Positions 7,327 through 16,648 of a DNA stretch of 48,315 bases are shown here, one piece after another. Origin of the DNA: Candidatus Thalassarchaeaceae archaeon. GTDB lineage: Archaea; Thermoplasmatota; Poseidoniia; Poseidoniales; Thalassarchaeaceae. Numbering within the stretch: the first letter of the stretch is position 1; every line of letters starts with the position of its first letter. Location of the stretch: positions 1 through 48,315 of the forward strand of contig JASLKP010000012.1 in NCBI GenBank assembly GCA_030747485.1. The letters run 5' to 3'. Below the pieces are notes generated by a model. The model saw nothing but the letters and a program-made list of their open reading frames with translations, searched no databases and was not told where the DNA came from. The position numbers were made by a program, and so were the translations under genes.

Positions 7327-9756
7327 ATGTCGATGCTGCTGACGAAGAGGCTCGCAAGAAGCCTGTGGCGTACCAAATTACGCCTCTCAGCAGTCATTCT
7401 GATGGTTTCGATTGGCGTATTCGCAGGCATCGCTTTTGGTGCCTATGCAATTTCAGTCACTACTCTGTATGATGACATCTATGCTGATGATGATGATGGT
7501 GTCAATTTACCCGATGTTTGGGTTGAGAACAATGCTGGAAATTGGAATGCGACAACTTCCGGAAATCTTTGCCAAGAGATTCGTAATCAATGGCCGAGCG
7601 AAACGCTAGAACTAGACCACTGTGAGCCCCGTCTGCGCTCCGATGGACAATTCTTCAGTGGAGATACAGACCTCGTCATGATTCCTGCGGTTTGGCACGG
7701 AATCGATGAAGGGGAAGTGGACAAGGTTTGGATCCCGAATCACGATTGTTGCGGTGGACGAATGGCCTCAGCAGCCGACGAGATTGTCATCGATCAGCAC
7801 GCGATTGAGGGCCTTGGGATTGAGCTTGGAGACACCGTTCGCATCAGCGCAGGTGCTGGCTATACGCTCAACTACACAGTGGTTGGAATCGGCTTTCATT
7901 CAAATCATCTCTATTACACAATTGGGGATGGAATCATCCCCGCTCAACCGGGAACTTTTGTGACTGGATACATGACTGACGAAGGCCTTGAAGCGCTTGC
8001 CAATTTCAGTGCAGGAGATTCTAATTTACTGTTAATTGATGTTGAGGGTACACCTGACTCACAATCTCCTGAATCAAGCGGTTTGATTGAGTTAATTGGT
8101 GGTATTTCTGAAATCGCAAGAGAGAACGATGATTCGGCGATGGGTGTGTATGATCGAACCGGTGTACATTCGGTTGAGTTCCTGAGAGCAGATGTGGATG
8201 GTGCTTCGAAAACTTACCCTGTTGTTACGGGAATGCTGGCAGTGGTAGCGGGCATCACAATTTTCCTCAGCCTCCAACGTTTGATACAATCACAGGCCAA
8301 GGATATCGCTGTTCTTCGCACCCTCGGAGTCAAGCGAATGTCCATCATGCCTGGTTATGTCATTGCACCGATTTTTATTGGAATAATCGGATGTTTTTTG
8401 GGTGTTATTCCTGGGGTATTATTTGGAGCACCGGCAATGACCAAGATGTATGAGAGCATCATTGGAATCCCCATCATCAATCCAGAGATGCCTACAAATC
8501 TAGTGGTGAACACTGTAATCATTTCAATGATCATCGTATTCTTATCTGGAATATGGCCTGCTATACAGGCATCTCGATTGCAACCTCTTGAGGTATTAAG
8601 AGGTCAACATGAGATTCGCGTGTCCTCTAGAGGTCTGCAGAAGTTGACCGCGAAATTGCCTGCAACCATTGGATTGACCATCCGTTCCAGTGTACGCAAA
8701 CCGGTTCGATTGGGATTGACGTTCTTTGCTGTCGGAATTTCGATGCTGATATTTGGTTCGATGATAATATTGATGGATTCCTTCGGAGAAATCTTCGTTG
8801 GTGGATTGAAAGAACGCCAAAGTTGGGATGCTCAGGCATTCACGATGGGCAATGAGGAAGCGATTGTCGAATGGGCGGATGAACATGGAGTTGAACATGA
8901 ACTCATGCTCATCTTCCCAGGTAATCCAGTTGATGACAATCGACAATTGACCGCCTATGGGTTGGAGAATGTCACAACTAAATCTGGCAAATCGATGTAT
9001 CTAGTCTATCTTTCAGAAGGAAATTTACCATCTGCCAATCAGACCATCCCAGAAGTTCTCATTGATGAAGGCCTCAATCATTTCCTCGGTTGGGAAATTG
9101 GAGAAACACATACAATAGTCTTCGGAACAATCACGGTCGATGTCAAAATTACAGGATTTACTCAAGGCGATTTGTCTAGAACTGTGTATTTCTATCGCGC
9201 CGATCTTGCAGAAGTATTGGGTATTGAGGCGACCGCAGTCATGCTTCACTTCCCAGAAACCGTCGATCTGGATGAGGAACTAGCCATGAATTCCTTGGGG
9301 ATTGCCATACGCGAAGACTCGCTTGATGCATTTGAATCACTTATGGAGCAACAACAGGGCATCTTCCTAGCAATAGAAGGGCTAGGCATCTTGGTTGCAG
9401 TCGCTGTATTGTTCAACACGTTGGTCATGAATTTAGCTGAGCGAGACCGGGAATTGGCAACACTACGCGTGTTAGGTGCATCCAACAATCGCTTGGGCGC
9501 GATGCTCTTTGGAGAACATCTTGTTATCGGATTAATCGGTGGAATTTTGGGATTTATCTTCTCTCTACTGGGCACGAAATTTTTGATGTCTACCTTTATC
9601 ACTTGGTCTGCTTATTTCACAGTCGCCCCGTCCAATGATTCCATCTTCCTCTTAATTGGTATAGTGGTGTTTATTTCCATCTCTTTGACACCGTTTGGCA
9701 TGTGGAGAATCAAGAGAATGGACCTTGTCGAGAAGGTGAAAGATCTCTCGCAATGA
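7327..9756 (+). CDS. FtsX-like ABC transporter permease
   Basis: An 809-aa permease made of two FtsX/MacB-like halves. Each half has one leading helix (about 18-42 and 455-478), a long extracytoplasmic domain (about 45-295 and 480-685), then three helices (about 303-323, 347-372, 395-415; and 688-708, 730-757, 772-795). The cytoplasmic coupling motifs before helix 3 are well kept in both halves: AKDIAVLRTLGVKR and ERDRELATLRVLGAS. A GAGGTG ribosome site lies 6 nt before the ATG. It partners the ATPase immediately upstream. The first extracytoplasmic domain contains a few cysteines (CQEIRN, CEPR, CCGG) that could form disulfides. Substrate cannot be told from sequence. Confidence 0.9.
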   Translation: MSMLLTKRLARSLWRTKLRLSAVILMVSIGVFAGIAFGAYAISVTTLYDDIYADDDDGVNLPDVWVENNAGNWNATTSGNLCQEIRNQWPSETLELDHCEPRLRSDGQFFSGDTDLVMIPAVWHGIDEGEVDKVWIPNHDCCGGRMASAADEIVIDQHAIEGLGIELGDTVRISAGAGYTLNYTVVGIGFHSNHLYYTIGDGIIPAQPGTFVTGYMTDEGLEALANFSAGDSNLLLIDVEGTPDSQSPESSGLIELIGGISEIARENDDSAMGVYDRTGVHSVEFLRADVDGASKTYPVVTGMLAVVAGITIFLSLQRLIQSQAKDIAVLRTLGVKRMSIMPGYVIAPIFIGIIGCFLGVIPGVLFGAPAMTKMYESIIGIPIINPEMPTNLVVNTVIISMIIVFLSGIWPAIQASRLQPLEVLRGQHEIRVSSRGLQKLTAKLPATIGLTIRSSVRKPVRLGLTFFAVGISMLIFGSMIILMDSFGEIFVGGLKERQSWDAQAFTMGNEEAIVEWADEHGVEHELMLIFPGNPVDDNRQLTAYGLENVTTKSGKSMYLVYLSEGNLPSANQTIPEVLIDEGLNHFLGWEIGETHTIVFGTITVDVKITGFTQGDLSRTVYFYRADLAEVLGIEATAVMLHFPETVDLDEELAMNSLGIAIREDSLDAFESLMEQQQGIFLAIEGLGILVAVAVLFNTLVMNLAERDRELATLRVLGASNNRLGAMLFGEHLVIGLIGGILGFIFSLLGTKFLMSTFITWSAYFTVAPSNDSIFLLIGIVVFISISLTPFGMWRIKRMDLVEKVKDLSQ

Positions 9757-9765
9757 GGTGTTTAC

Positions 9766-10542
9766 ATGCGCTTGGTCACTTGGAATCTCAATGGTATCCG
9801 TGCCGCGATTCGCAAGGGGCTGGATGAGTTCGTAGATCGCATCAACCCCGACATTCTATTGTTGCAAGAAACTCGAGCTTTACCCGAGCAACTGCCAAAG
9901 GATTGGAACCCTAGTATGACACACACACTCATGCATCCTGCTGAGAAGAAGGGCTACTCTGGAGTGGCGACTTGGGCCAATGAATCATTCGAAGAAATGG
10001 GTCGTGGAATTGGTACGAAATTGGATCCAGATGATATCGAAGGTCGAATGCTACACACCTATCACAATGGCGTCCATTGCCTCAATTGTTACTTGCCCAG
10101 TGGCTCCAACAAAATTGAACGTCAAATGTGGAAAGAACAGTGGATGGAAGATTTGCTTGAATGGGCACGCCCGTTCACGAAATTGGATGAGCCCGTGTTC
10201 CTCTGTGGTGACCTCAATATTGCGCATACAGAAGACGACATTTGGAATCCAGTCGGTAACAAAAACATGAGCGGATTTTTGCCTCACGAACGCGAATGGT
10301 TTGATCGAATACTCGCTTCTGGTTGGAACGATTTGTTACGTATCGGAGTCGGTCCTGGAAAGGGTCCCTATTCATGGTGGTCGAATCGGGGACGAGCCCG
10401 GGAACTGGATCGTGGTTGGCGAATTGATTACGTCTTGGCCAATGCTGCTGGAGCGCCACTATTGCAGCGCGCTTCCGTGATGAGAGAAGGCGGACTGGTT
10501 GTCAGTGACCACGCCCCAGTCATCGTTGATTTGGACATTTAG
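9766..10542 (+). CDS. xthA: exodeoxyribonuclease III / AP endonuclease
   Basis: A 258-aa enzyme of the endonuclease/exonuclease/phosphatase fold that cuts DNA 5' of abasic sites and degrades from 3' ends in base-excision repair. Family residues are all present: WNLNGIRA at the N-terminus, the metal-binding glutamate in LLQET, YLPSGS, the catalytic GDLNIAH, SWW...RARELDRGWRIDYVLA and the terminal SDHAPV. Length is standard. The ATG follows GAGGTG by 6 nt and lies 10 nt after the permease stop, so it is probably read through with the exporter genes, though functionally unrelated. Both bacterial and archaeal Xth proteins look like this. Confidence 0.95.
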   Translation: MRLVTWNLNGIRAAIRKGLDEFVDRINPDILLLQETRALPEQLPKDWNPSMTHTLMHPAEKKGYSGVATWANESFEEMGRGIGTKLDPDDIEGRMLHTYHNGVHCLNCYLPSGSNKIERQMWKEQWMEDLLEWARPFTKLDEPVFLCGDLNIAHTEDDIWNPVGNKNMSGFLPHEREWFDRILASGWNDLLRIGVGPGKGPYSWWSNRGRARELDRGWRIDYVLANAAGAPLLQRASVMREGGLVVSDHAPVIVDLDI

Positions 10543-10561
10543 GTCGACCCTACGGGTCGAC
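10543..10561 (+). repeat. GTA/TAC-loop hairpin before ADTH synthase
   Basis: GTCGACCC-TAC-GGGTCGAC: perfect 8-bp arms starting right after the exonuclease III stop codon and ending 10 nt before the ATG at 10572. It shares the CC-TAC-GG core with hairpins at 13302, 26375 and 43293. It could end the upstream transcript or structure the leader of the aro operon. Confidence 0.6.
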
Positions 10562-10571
10562 AAACGCTCAA

Positions 10572-11354
10572 ATGCAGGAAGTAGTCGGGGCGAGTATGAG
10601 CGCCGACCTTTCCAATCGTCTTCAGCGACTTTTGCCAAATGGTCGTGGCGTTTGGATTCCGATGGACCATGGCATCTCCAGTTATCCTGAAGATGGTCTT
10701 GACCGAATGGATTCAGTCATCGATTCGGTGATTGCTGGTGGGGCGGATGCCATCGTTTGCCAGAAAGGCGTAGTTTCACACCAATCTGCACGTACTGGAT
10801 GGGACGGGTTTGTTTGCCATGTCTCAGTCTCAACAGTTCACGGTGGTGAAAATGCACAGAAAAAAATCAAAGTTTGCTCAGCCAGTGAGGCACTTTCAAG
10901 AGGCGCAAATGGGATTTCAGGACAAATTAATCTTGGAGATCTCAATGAGCCTGAGATGATAATTGACATGGGTGAATTGACTTCTGAAGCACATGCATTG
11001 GGGATGCCCGTATTGGGAATGGTATACCCGCGTGGCCCGAATCTGGTGCAGATTCCCAATGACATTACGGGTGGTGTAGCACATGCTGCTCGAGTCGCGT
11101 TTGAACTCGGCTGCCATGTCGTGAAGGTCCCATGGACCGGTTCAATCGAATCCTTTCAGAAGGTCGTTGAAGCAGTTCCAATACCTGTGTTGATTGCAGG
11201 TGGACCCAATGGTTCAGGATTTGAAAAGACACTTGAAATCGTCAAGATGGCCATGCAAGCGGGTGGTGGAGGTGTTTGCATGGGTCGACAGGTATTCGGT
11301 TCTGAAGATCCGTCTTCCTGCATTCGTTCTCTACGTGAGATTATTCATGGATAG
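10572..11354 (+). CDS. 2-amino-3,7-dideoxy-D-threo-hept-6-ulosonate (ADTH) synthase
   Basis: A 260-aa class I aldolase of the DeoC/LacD/FBA-I fold that catalyses the first step of the archaeal shikimate route, joining aspartate semialdehyde to a deoxy-ketohexose phosphate. Key sequence: GVWIPMDHGIS at the N-terminus, VYPRGPN in the middle, the Schiff-base lysine in HVVKVPWTGS, and the phosphate-binding ends IAGGPNGSG and GGGGVCMGRQVF. It heads a run of aro genes, and DHQ synthase II follows after 8 nt. This context separates it from fructose-bisphosphate aldolase, which has the same fold. ATG 10596 (MSADLSNR) is an alternative start, and neither has a clear ribosome site. Confidence 0.9.
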   Translation: MQEVVGASMSADLSNRLQRLLPNGRGVWIPMDHGISSYPEDGLDRMDSVIDSVIAGGADAIVCQKGVVSHQSARTGWDGFVCHVSVSTVHGGENAQKKIKVCSASEALSRGANGISGQINLGDLNEPEMIIDMGELTSEAHALGMPVLGMVYPRGPNLVQIPNDITGGVAHAARVAFELGCHVVKVPWTGSIESFQKVVEAVPIPVLIAGGPNGSGFEKTLEIVKMAMQAGGGGVCMGRQVFGSEDPSSCIRSLREIIHG

Positions 11355-11362
11355 GTGAAATC

Positions 11363-12409
11363 ATGGAGTTATGGTTGGATGCTGCAAGTTCTCCGAACGG
11401 AGTCGACACACCGTATCCTGCAGATCGAGTGTTACTCGCAGCTGGTGACGCGATTCCCGCTTGGACAGATGACGTATTGTTTGCTTGTGAAGATGGCAGA
11501 ATCCTTGACACATCGACCAAATCGGTTGGTGTTCATGTGGACATTGGGGATGCAGAAGGTCAGGAAGCCGCCAAATCTCTGGTTGGCATGGTCCATTGGT
11601 TGGTATTGACTACTGGAGATTGGCAGATGATCCCTCTAGAGAATCTCGTTGCAGCCACTCAGGGTACCGGTACTCATTTGGCTGCACGCATCGATCAAAA
11701 TAACACTGCTCGAGGGGCTGCATTCGCTCTCCAGACTGGTGTTGACGCACTCCTATTGCCTCCTGATGAACCCGAATTATGGGCAGAGGCCCAAGATATT
11801 GCAGCAGAGCGATTGGCGCTTCTTTCAAAGGGTGTTGAGGATGCTTTTGAGGAGGAAGAAACCGCATTGGTTGAAGTATCAGTCATCGGTGTAGAAGATG
11901 GTGGGAATGGCGACCGTGTTTGCATTGATCTAACTTCGATACTTGAAATTGGTGAAGGGCTACTTATCGGTTCATCATCATCCGCACTCGCACTTGTTCA
12001 CGGTGAAACATTGGAAAGTGAATTCGTCCCTCCTCGACCATTTAGAGTGAATGCTGGGGCTGTCCATTCGTATGTTCAGATGGCTGATGGTTCAACCAAA
12101 TATCTATGCGAACTTGAAGCAGGAGACGAGGTCGCTGTTTGTGATTCATCTGGTGGGATTCGTTCAGCAACTGTCGGACGATTGAAAATTGAAACACGAC
12201 CATTCTTAATTGTCAGATTCAGACACTCGGATTCTGGAATCATTGGGCAAACCTTCCTTCAACAGGCAGAAACGGTTCGTCTCGTCTCTCCGAACGGAGA
12301 AATGCCATCTGTCACATCTATATCCGATGATTCTAGGTTGTTGGCCATGGTGGGAATTAGCGCTAGACATATCGGTCAGAACGTACTCTCACATGCTGAG
12401 GAGCGTTAG
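11363..12409 (+). CDS. aroB': archaeal 3-dehydroquinate synthase (DHQ synthase II)
   Basis: A 348-aa member of the archaeal DHQ synthase family, which oxidatively deaminates ADTH with NAD and cyclises it to 3-dehydroquinate. This replaces bacterial AroB. Family signatures sit in the C-terminal half: GDRVCIDLTSILEIGEGLLIGSSS (read in two parts), LVHGETLES, PRPFRVNAGAVHSYV and YLCELEAGDEV. The N-terminal third is less conserved and begins WLDAAS. An AGGTGA ribosome site precedes the ATG. It is clustered with ADTH synthase and shikimate kinase, as expected. It contains a run of acidic residues (about 155-170, FEEEET) typical of this organism's proteins. Confidence 0.93.
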   Translation: MELWLDAASSPNGVDTPYPADRVLLAAGDAIPAWTDDVLFACEDGRILDTSTKSVGVHVDIGDAEGQEAAKSLVGMVHWLVLTTGDWQMIPLENLVAATQGTGTHLAARIDQNNTARGAAFALQTGVDALLLPPDEPELWAEAQDIAAERLALLSKGVEDAFEEEETALVEVSVIGVEDGGNGDRVCIDLTSILEIGEGLLIGSSSSALALVHGETLESEFVPPRPFRVNAGAVHSYVQMADGSTKYLCELEAGDEVAVCDSSGGIRSATVGRLKIETRPFLIVRFRHSDSGIIGQTFLQQAETVRLVSPNGEMPSVTSISDDSRLLAMVGISARHIGQNVLSHAEER

Positions 12410-12420
12410 GGGGGAGTGAC

Positions 12421-13284
12421 ATGGCGGTTCTAGGCAGAGGAGAAGGTCATGGTGGACTCACCATTCTTCATGCGCTTGGTGCAGGGTATGGAAGTGCAAT
12501 TGGGATTGACCTTTCAACTCGTGTTCAATTACGAGATTCTCCAGTGAAAAAGGCACCAGAAGATGAACATGGTTTACTCCCAGCCGTTGAGGCAGCATGG
12601 ACTGCTGCTGGATTTCCATTGCCTGAAGCCGATGAATTACATTGGGCAGTTCGAAGTGATTTACCCATCGGTCGCGGCCTGAAATCTTCAGCCGCACTAG
12701 CCGTTGCAGCCATCCGTGCGTTGGCTGAAGCAACTGAATCTAAATTGGAGAATCATCAGATTGTTGACATTGCTGCAGCCGCTCAGTTGGCCTGTGAATG
12801 TTCTCTTACCGGTAGTGTGGATGATGCTTGGGCAGCAGTAGAACCTGGTTGGAAAGTCGTCGACCCCACGGTTCCAGCGGCACAGGGCGTCTTGATGGAA
12901 GGACAATTGGAAGATTCCGATGATTGGGCCGTTCTCATCATTGATCGTGGTCCAAGGGAATTAACACCAGACCCTGAGCGTTTCCAATTCGCAGCCGCTC
13001 AATTCCAACGGGCAATCGCCGCGATTGAACAAGAACAAATCTTCCCAGCAATGGTCCAGAATGGACGTGCAGTCGCCACCGCAATGGGCGATTCTTTGGG
13101 GAGAAATTTGAGTAATGATTTGGGTATTCTAGGCGGCCGTGCATGTGGTATTAACGGGTCGGGTCCAGCGATTTTCTGTATCTTATTGGCTGAGCAAGAG
13201 TCATCGATTAACAGAATTAAACGAACCTTAGAGCCCCGAGGATGGGATATCCTACAGACCAAAATCTGGACCAGTGAGGCATAA
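12421..13284 (+). CDS. archaeal shikimate kinase, GHMP family
   Basis: A 287-aa GHMP kinase that phosphorylates shikimate at the 3-position. It is unrelated to bacterial AroK. The ATP-binding motif PIGRGLKSSAALAVAAI (about 81-97) is the archaeal shikimate-kinase variant of PxxxGLxSSAA. The third GHMP motif, GINGSGPAIF, lies near residue 243. The N-terminal GHGGLTILHALGAGYGSAIGI segment is also characteristic. The start has GGGGGAG 5 nt upstream and lies 11 nt after the DHQ synthase stop. The dehydroquinase, shikimate dehydrogenase and EPSP synthase needed between and after these steps are not in this window. Confidence 0.93.
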   Translation: MAVLGRGEGHGGLTILHALGAGYGSAIGIDLSTRVQLRDSPVKKAPEDEHGLLPAVEAAWTAAGFPLPEADELHWAVRSDLPIGRGLKSSAALAVAAIRALAEATESKLENHQIVDIAAAAQLACECSLTGSVDDAWAAVEPGWKVVDPTVPAAQGVLMEGQLEDSDDWAVLIIDRGPRELTPDPERFQFAAAQFQRAIAAIEQEQIFPAMVQNGRAVATAMGDSLGRNLSNDLGILGGRACGINGSGPAIFCILLAEQESSINRIKRTLEPRGWDILQTKIWTSEA

Positions 13285-13301
13285 GTGCGAAGTCAGACTC
13301 G

Positions 13302-13324
13302 CGCTGCACCCGTAGGGTGCAGCG
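13302..13324 (+). repeat. 10-bp GTA-loop hairpin abutting the chorismate synthase ATG
   Basis: CGCTGCACCC-GTA-GGGTGCAGCG: perfect 10-bp arms, with the last base directly before the ATG at 13325. If transcribed as a leader it would bury any ribosome site. If it marks transcript ends, the next transcript would be leaderless. Confidence 0.65.
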
Positions 13325-14386
13325 ATGGGAATGAATCTCGGTGATGAAGTTCGAGTCACATTGTTTGGCGAGAGTCATGGTGTGGCGGTCGGCGCCCTCT
13401 TAGAGGGCTTACCTGCGGGTACTCCCATCGATGAATTGAGACTCATTTCAGATTTAGAAAGGCGGCGCCCAGGCCGCCGTTTGCTTTCATCACGTGCAGA
13501 ATTGGATCTCTGTGAGATTCTCTCTGGGGTACACGAAGGAAAGGCTACAGGTGCTCCAATTCTGTTACTAGTTCGAAATCAGGATGCAAAACCACGCGAC
13601 TATGCCTTTCTCCCAGATCATCCTCGTCCGGGTCATGCGGACTTACCTGAATCTGTACGAACGGGTGGACATGCAGACCCGAGAGGGGGCGGTTCACATT
13701 CCGGCCGACTAACACTGGGACTTGTGGCCGCTGGTGCTTTGGTACGAGAGATTCTCATTGCGAGAAGAGTCGATGTCGTCGCACACTGTGCAGGTATTGG
13801 TGGGATTAAGGCACGATATTCACAAGAATCTCAAGATTCTGAGGCTTGTAAATTGTTGAATTGCAACGATATGAATGCTGCAGATGAAATGCTCACGTTG
13901 GTACATTCGTTACGCAAAGATGGAGACACCATCGGCTCAACAGTTGAGGCTCGTATCGAAGGACTTGAATTGGGCCTTGGTGAGCCATGGTTTGATGGGA
14001 TTGAACCGGCACTAGCACGAGGTTTGATGGCAATACCTGGTGCCAGAGCCGTAGAGTTCGGGCGTGGCGCAGATGTTGTCAATATGCGTGGCTCTGAGCA
14101 CAATGATGCATGGGGGGACGGTCCCAAACCGATTGGTGATGATGCAGATGGTGCATTAGGTGGAATGGCAACTGGTGCACCCTTGCGAATTCTTGTACAT
14201 TTCAAACCACCCAGTTCAATTTCAATTCCTCAAATGACTCTTCATTTGCCATCAGGTGAAATGCGTGAACTCACAATAGGTGGTCGCCATGACCCGGTTC
14301 TTGCACCTCGTGCAGCACCTGTTGTCGAGGCTGTATGTAGTCTAATCATTGCCGATTTGATGACGATCCGGGAGTCATCAACATGA
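13325..14386 (+). CDS. aroC: chorismate synthase
   Basis: A 353-aa enzyme that makes chorismate from EPSP using reduced FMN. All three family signatures are present: FGESHGVAVGALLEG near the N-terminus, GGGSHSGRLTLGLVAAGAL around 118-136 (a divergent but pattern-conforming second signature), and GRHDPVLAPRAAPVVEA near the C-terminus. GSEHNDAW is also conserved. ATG 13331 (MNLGDEV) matches the usual N-terminus better than 13325, a difference of two residues. A strong hairpin abuts the start codon. Its last 4 nt overlap the aspartate kinase start (ATGA), indicating translational coupling. Confidence 0.95.
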   Translation: MGMNLGDEVRVTLFGESHGVAVGALLEGLPAGTPIDELRLISDLERRRPGRRLLSSRAELDLCEILSGVHEGKATGAPILLLVRNQDAKPRDYAFLPDHPRPGHADLPESVRTGGHADPRGGGSHSGRLTLGLVAAGALVREILIARRVDVVAHCAGIGGIKARYSQESQDSEACKLLNCNDMNAADEMLTLVHSLRKDGDTIGSTVEARIEGLELGLGEPWFDGIEPALARGLMAIPGARAVEFGRGADVVNMRGSEHNDAWGDGPKPIGDDADGALGGMATGAPLRILVHFKPPSSISIPQMTLHLPSGEMRELTIGGRHDPVLAPRAAPVVEAVCSLIIADLMTIRESST

Positions 14387-15711
14387 CTACAAACGTTCAC
14401 AAATTTGGTGGTTCCTGCCTTTCCTGTGCTGCTGACATTGATGCGATTGTTTCTCGTGTTCAACATTCAACGAACAAACAAGTCCTGATTGTTTCAGCGT
14501 TTCGTGGCGTCACAGATCGTATCATGGAACAGATTGATTCTCCTCGTCCAAATTCGATTACACCTTTCGTTTCGTCAATCGAAATTGAACATTTGGAATC
14601 AGTTCCAGAAATCATCGATTCACCTTGGGCTGTGCGCTTTGCAGAAACGCTTCATGTTCTTGCAAATCGCCTCGCAGAATATGATGAAAATCCCACGCCT
14701 ACCATTCGCGCAGATGCCTTGGCTTGCGGTGAACGATTGTCCAGTCTGGCCGTTGCAGCGGCTCTGGATGCGGCGGGAATTCCTGCTCAACCATCATGGT
14801 CAGAAGATGTCGGGATTCGTCTAATTGGTACTGGTGAATTTGCTCATATTGATGCTGAAAAAACCCAGTCACTCATCGATTTACCAATGGGTGCGATTCC
14901 AGTCATTACTGGATGGTATGGTGTTACAAAGGACGGAATTGCATTGCTTGGCCGAGGTGGCTCTGACCTAACGGCAACCACAGTTGCTGCGGCTCTCGAT
15001 GCCAATGAAGTCACCATTTGGAGAGATGTTCAAGGAGTATTGGCACTTTCTCCTCGTTGGGCATTACCTGGACGAAATCTACGAAATTTGTCATACACTG
15101 AAGCCGCTGAATTGGCATTATTCAGTGAACCAATGTTACATCCAAATGCAGTGGAACCGTTGCGTAAGATTGGCATCCCGCTTCACATTCGGCCATTACA
15201 TGAACCTGAGTCTAATGGGACGATCATTGGACCATCAATCAATACGGAAACCCCCGTTATCCGTGCTATTGGTTGTTTGCCCCACTTGGTCCCACTTTCT
15301 TGGACATTATCCAGTGCTCTATCGCTCACTGAGAGTGTATCAAATGCAACCACAGCCCTCGGTCGTGAGCGAATTCGAATCGCCTCTCTACGTGCGCTAC
15401 CCGGACGTGTCCGATTACTCGTACCCGCTCGGATGGCAGCACGAGCTGAACGAGTATTACGTGACAAACCTAGTTTACCTACTCCGATTGTTGGTGAACC
15501 CATGTCCATCCTCTGTTTTGTGGGTGAAGGCATTGGTCAGCAAGTGGATATTCGCCAACAGATTGCCTTAGCGGCTTCCAACGGTGGAATTGATCTCACC
15601 TTCAATGATGACGAAATCAGAGATCACGCATTGCACGCTGCCGTTCCTGCCAATCAAACTGAAGATGCCCTACAGACACTATGTTCATCTCTAGGATTGC
15701 TAGTGAATTAA
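14383..15711 (+). CDS. lysC: aspartate kinase
   Basis: A 442-aa kinase that makes aspartyl phosphate, the entry to threonine, methionine and lysine, and in archaea also to aspartate semialdehyde for ADTH synthase. The N-terminal signature HKFGGSCLS, the VSAFRGVTD segment, the GERLSS motif and the catalytic-site stretch LLGRGGSDLTATTVAAAL are present. The C-terminal ~140 residues occupy the place of paired ACT domains but look divergent, so feedback control may be altered. The start overlaps the aroC stop by 4 nt. Its place at the end of the aro run fits supply of aspartate semialdehyde to the first enzyme of the same run. Confidence 0.9.
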   Translation: MTTNVHKFGGSCLSCAADIDAIVSRVQHSTNKQVLIVSAFRGVTDRIMEQIDSPRPNSITPFVSSIEIEHLESVPEIIDSPWAVRFAETLHVLANRLAEYDENPTPTIRADALACGERLSSLAVAAALDAAGIPAQPSWSEDVGIRLIGTGEFAHIDAEKTQSLIDLPMGAIPVITGWYGVTKDGIALLGRGGSDLTATTVAAALDANEVTIWRDVQGVLALSPRWALPGRNLRNLSYTEAAELALFSEPMLHPNAVEPLRKIGIPLHIRPLHEPESNGTIIGPSINTETPVIRAIGCLPHLVPLSWTLSSALSLTESVSNATTALGRERIRIASLRALPGRVRLLVPARMAARAERVLRDKPSLPTPIVGEPMSILCFVGEGIGQQVDIRQQIALAASNGGIDLTFNDDEIRDHALHAAVPANQTEDALQTLCSSLGLLVN

Positions 15712-15715
15712 TCAC

Positions 15716-16639
15716 TCAATCCATGGATTCGCGCCACTTCTGAATGCGAAGTGGGATGTTTGCTGCGAATAGAGTTGCAACAATCATGAAGACAATCATT
15801 GTTCCAAGAGCGACTCCATATACACTGGTTAACTCCACAGATTCAGATAATCTCCGTGCCGTTTCTGGATCAAAGATATCAAAGAACCACGGGATAATGA
15901 CATTGATCATCAGCGTGGATAAAGCAACAATTGTCGCAATCACTGGGGTAATCACTAGGCTGATGTGATATCGGCTCAGTACTTTCTTCACATTCATGAC
16001 GTAGACTTCGCCTGTTCGGATGCTGGTATCTAGCATTGAGAATCGAATCAATCCATTTGTGACTTCGATGTACATGACCAATGCAACTGCGTAAATCACT
16101 AGCAATACTTTGACCCAACCTTCTCCCAATTCATCCAGCAATCCTGTTTCAAAGGTTACTTTTGAGGCAGCGAATCGAAGTGAGATTAAGATGAACAATA
16201 CATAGGATGCAAGTAGTCCACGTGCATCCCTTCTGAAGATTCCATAGAATCCTGCGCCAAGTGCGCTAACGACAATTAGGAGGTGTAGAATTTGGCCCAA
16301 TGCATCGAATCCAATCCATACTGCGAACGTATTCCAAAATGTACCATCTGCTGGAGTCACCAGATAGGTTAACACAGCGAGAATCATCATTAATCCTCCA
16401 CCAATCAATTGCAACGTCTGTACCATTCGGTCAGCGGGTAGGAATTTCATCTTCGGAATAAGTGGGCCACCAAACAAACTTTCAACAAAAGTGGGAACAT
16501 GTACCTCTGGGACAGCATCTTTTGGAATGTCGGAATTACCGGTCATTTTTCCAGCGAGTTTCTTACGACTAGGTGCGCCACTACGGACAGTTTTACCTTC
16601 GTAAAGGTGTGATGTATCTAGTGATTTACCTGCTGCCAT
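15716..16639 (-). CDS. multi-pass membrane protein of the MoxR cluster
   Basis: A 307-aa protein with a ~75-residue polar N-terminus (basic, SRKKLAGK) and about six membrane helices: near 73-92, 106-130, 138-156, 172-190, 222-250 and 272-295. I recognise no named family. It starts 9 nt downstream of the DUF58 gene stop, and a GAGGTGA ribosome site precedes its ATG, so it is the last gene of the MoxR-DUF58 operon. A role as membrane partner of the MoxR chaperone is inferred from position. It converges with aspartate kinase, with 4 nt between the stops. Confidence 0.7.
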   Translation of the reverse strand: MAAGKSLDTSHLYEGKTVRSGAPSRKKLAGKMTGNSDIPKDAVPEVHVPTFVESLFGGPLIPKMKFLPADRMVQTLQLIGGGLMMILAVLTYLVTPADGTFWNTFAVWIGFDALGQILHLLIVVSALGAGFYGIFRRDARGLLASYVLFILISLRFAASKVTFETGLLDELGEGWVKVLLVIYAVALVMYIEVTNGLIRFSMLDTSIRTGEVYVMNVKKVLSRYHISLVITPVIATIVALSTLMINVIIPWFFDIFDPETARRLSESVELTSVYGVALGTMIVFMIVATLFAANIPLRIQKWRESMD

Positions 16640-16648
16640 TATTTCACC

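Noticed and set aside
10572..11354. Class I fructose-bisphosphate aldolase
   Set aside because: It has the same fold and Schiff-base lysine, but the gene is embedded with DHQ synthase II and shikimate kinase, which points to ADTH synthase.
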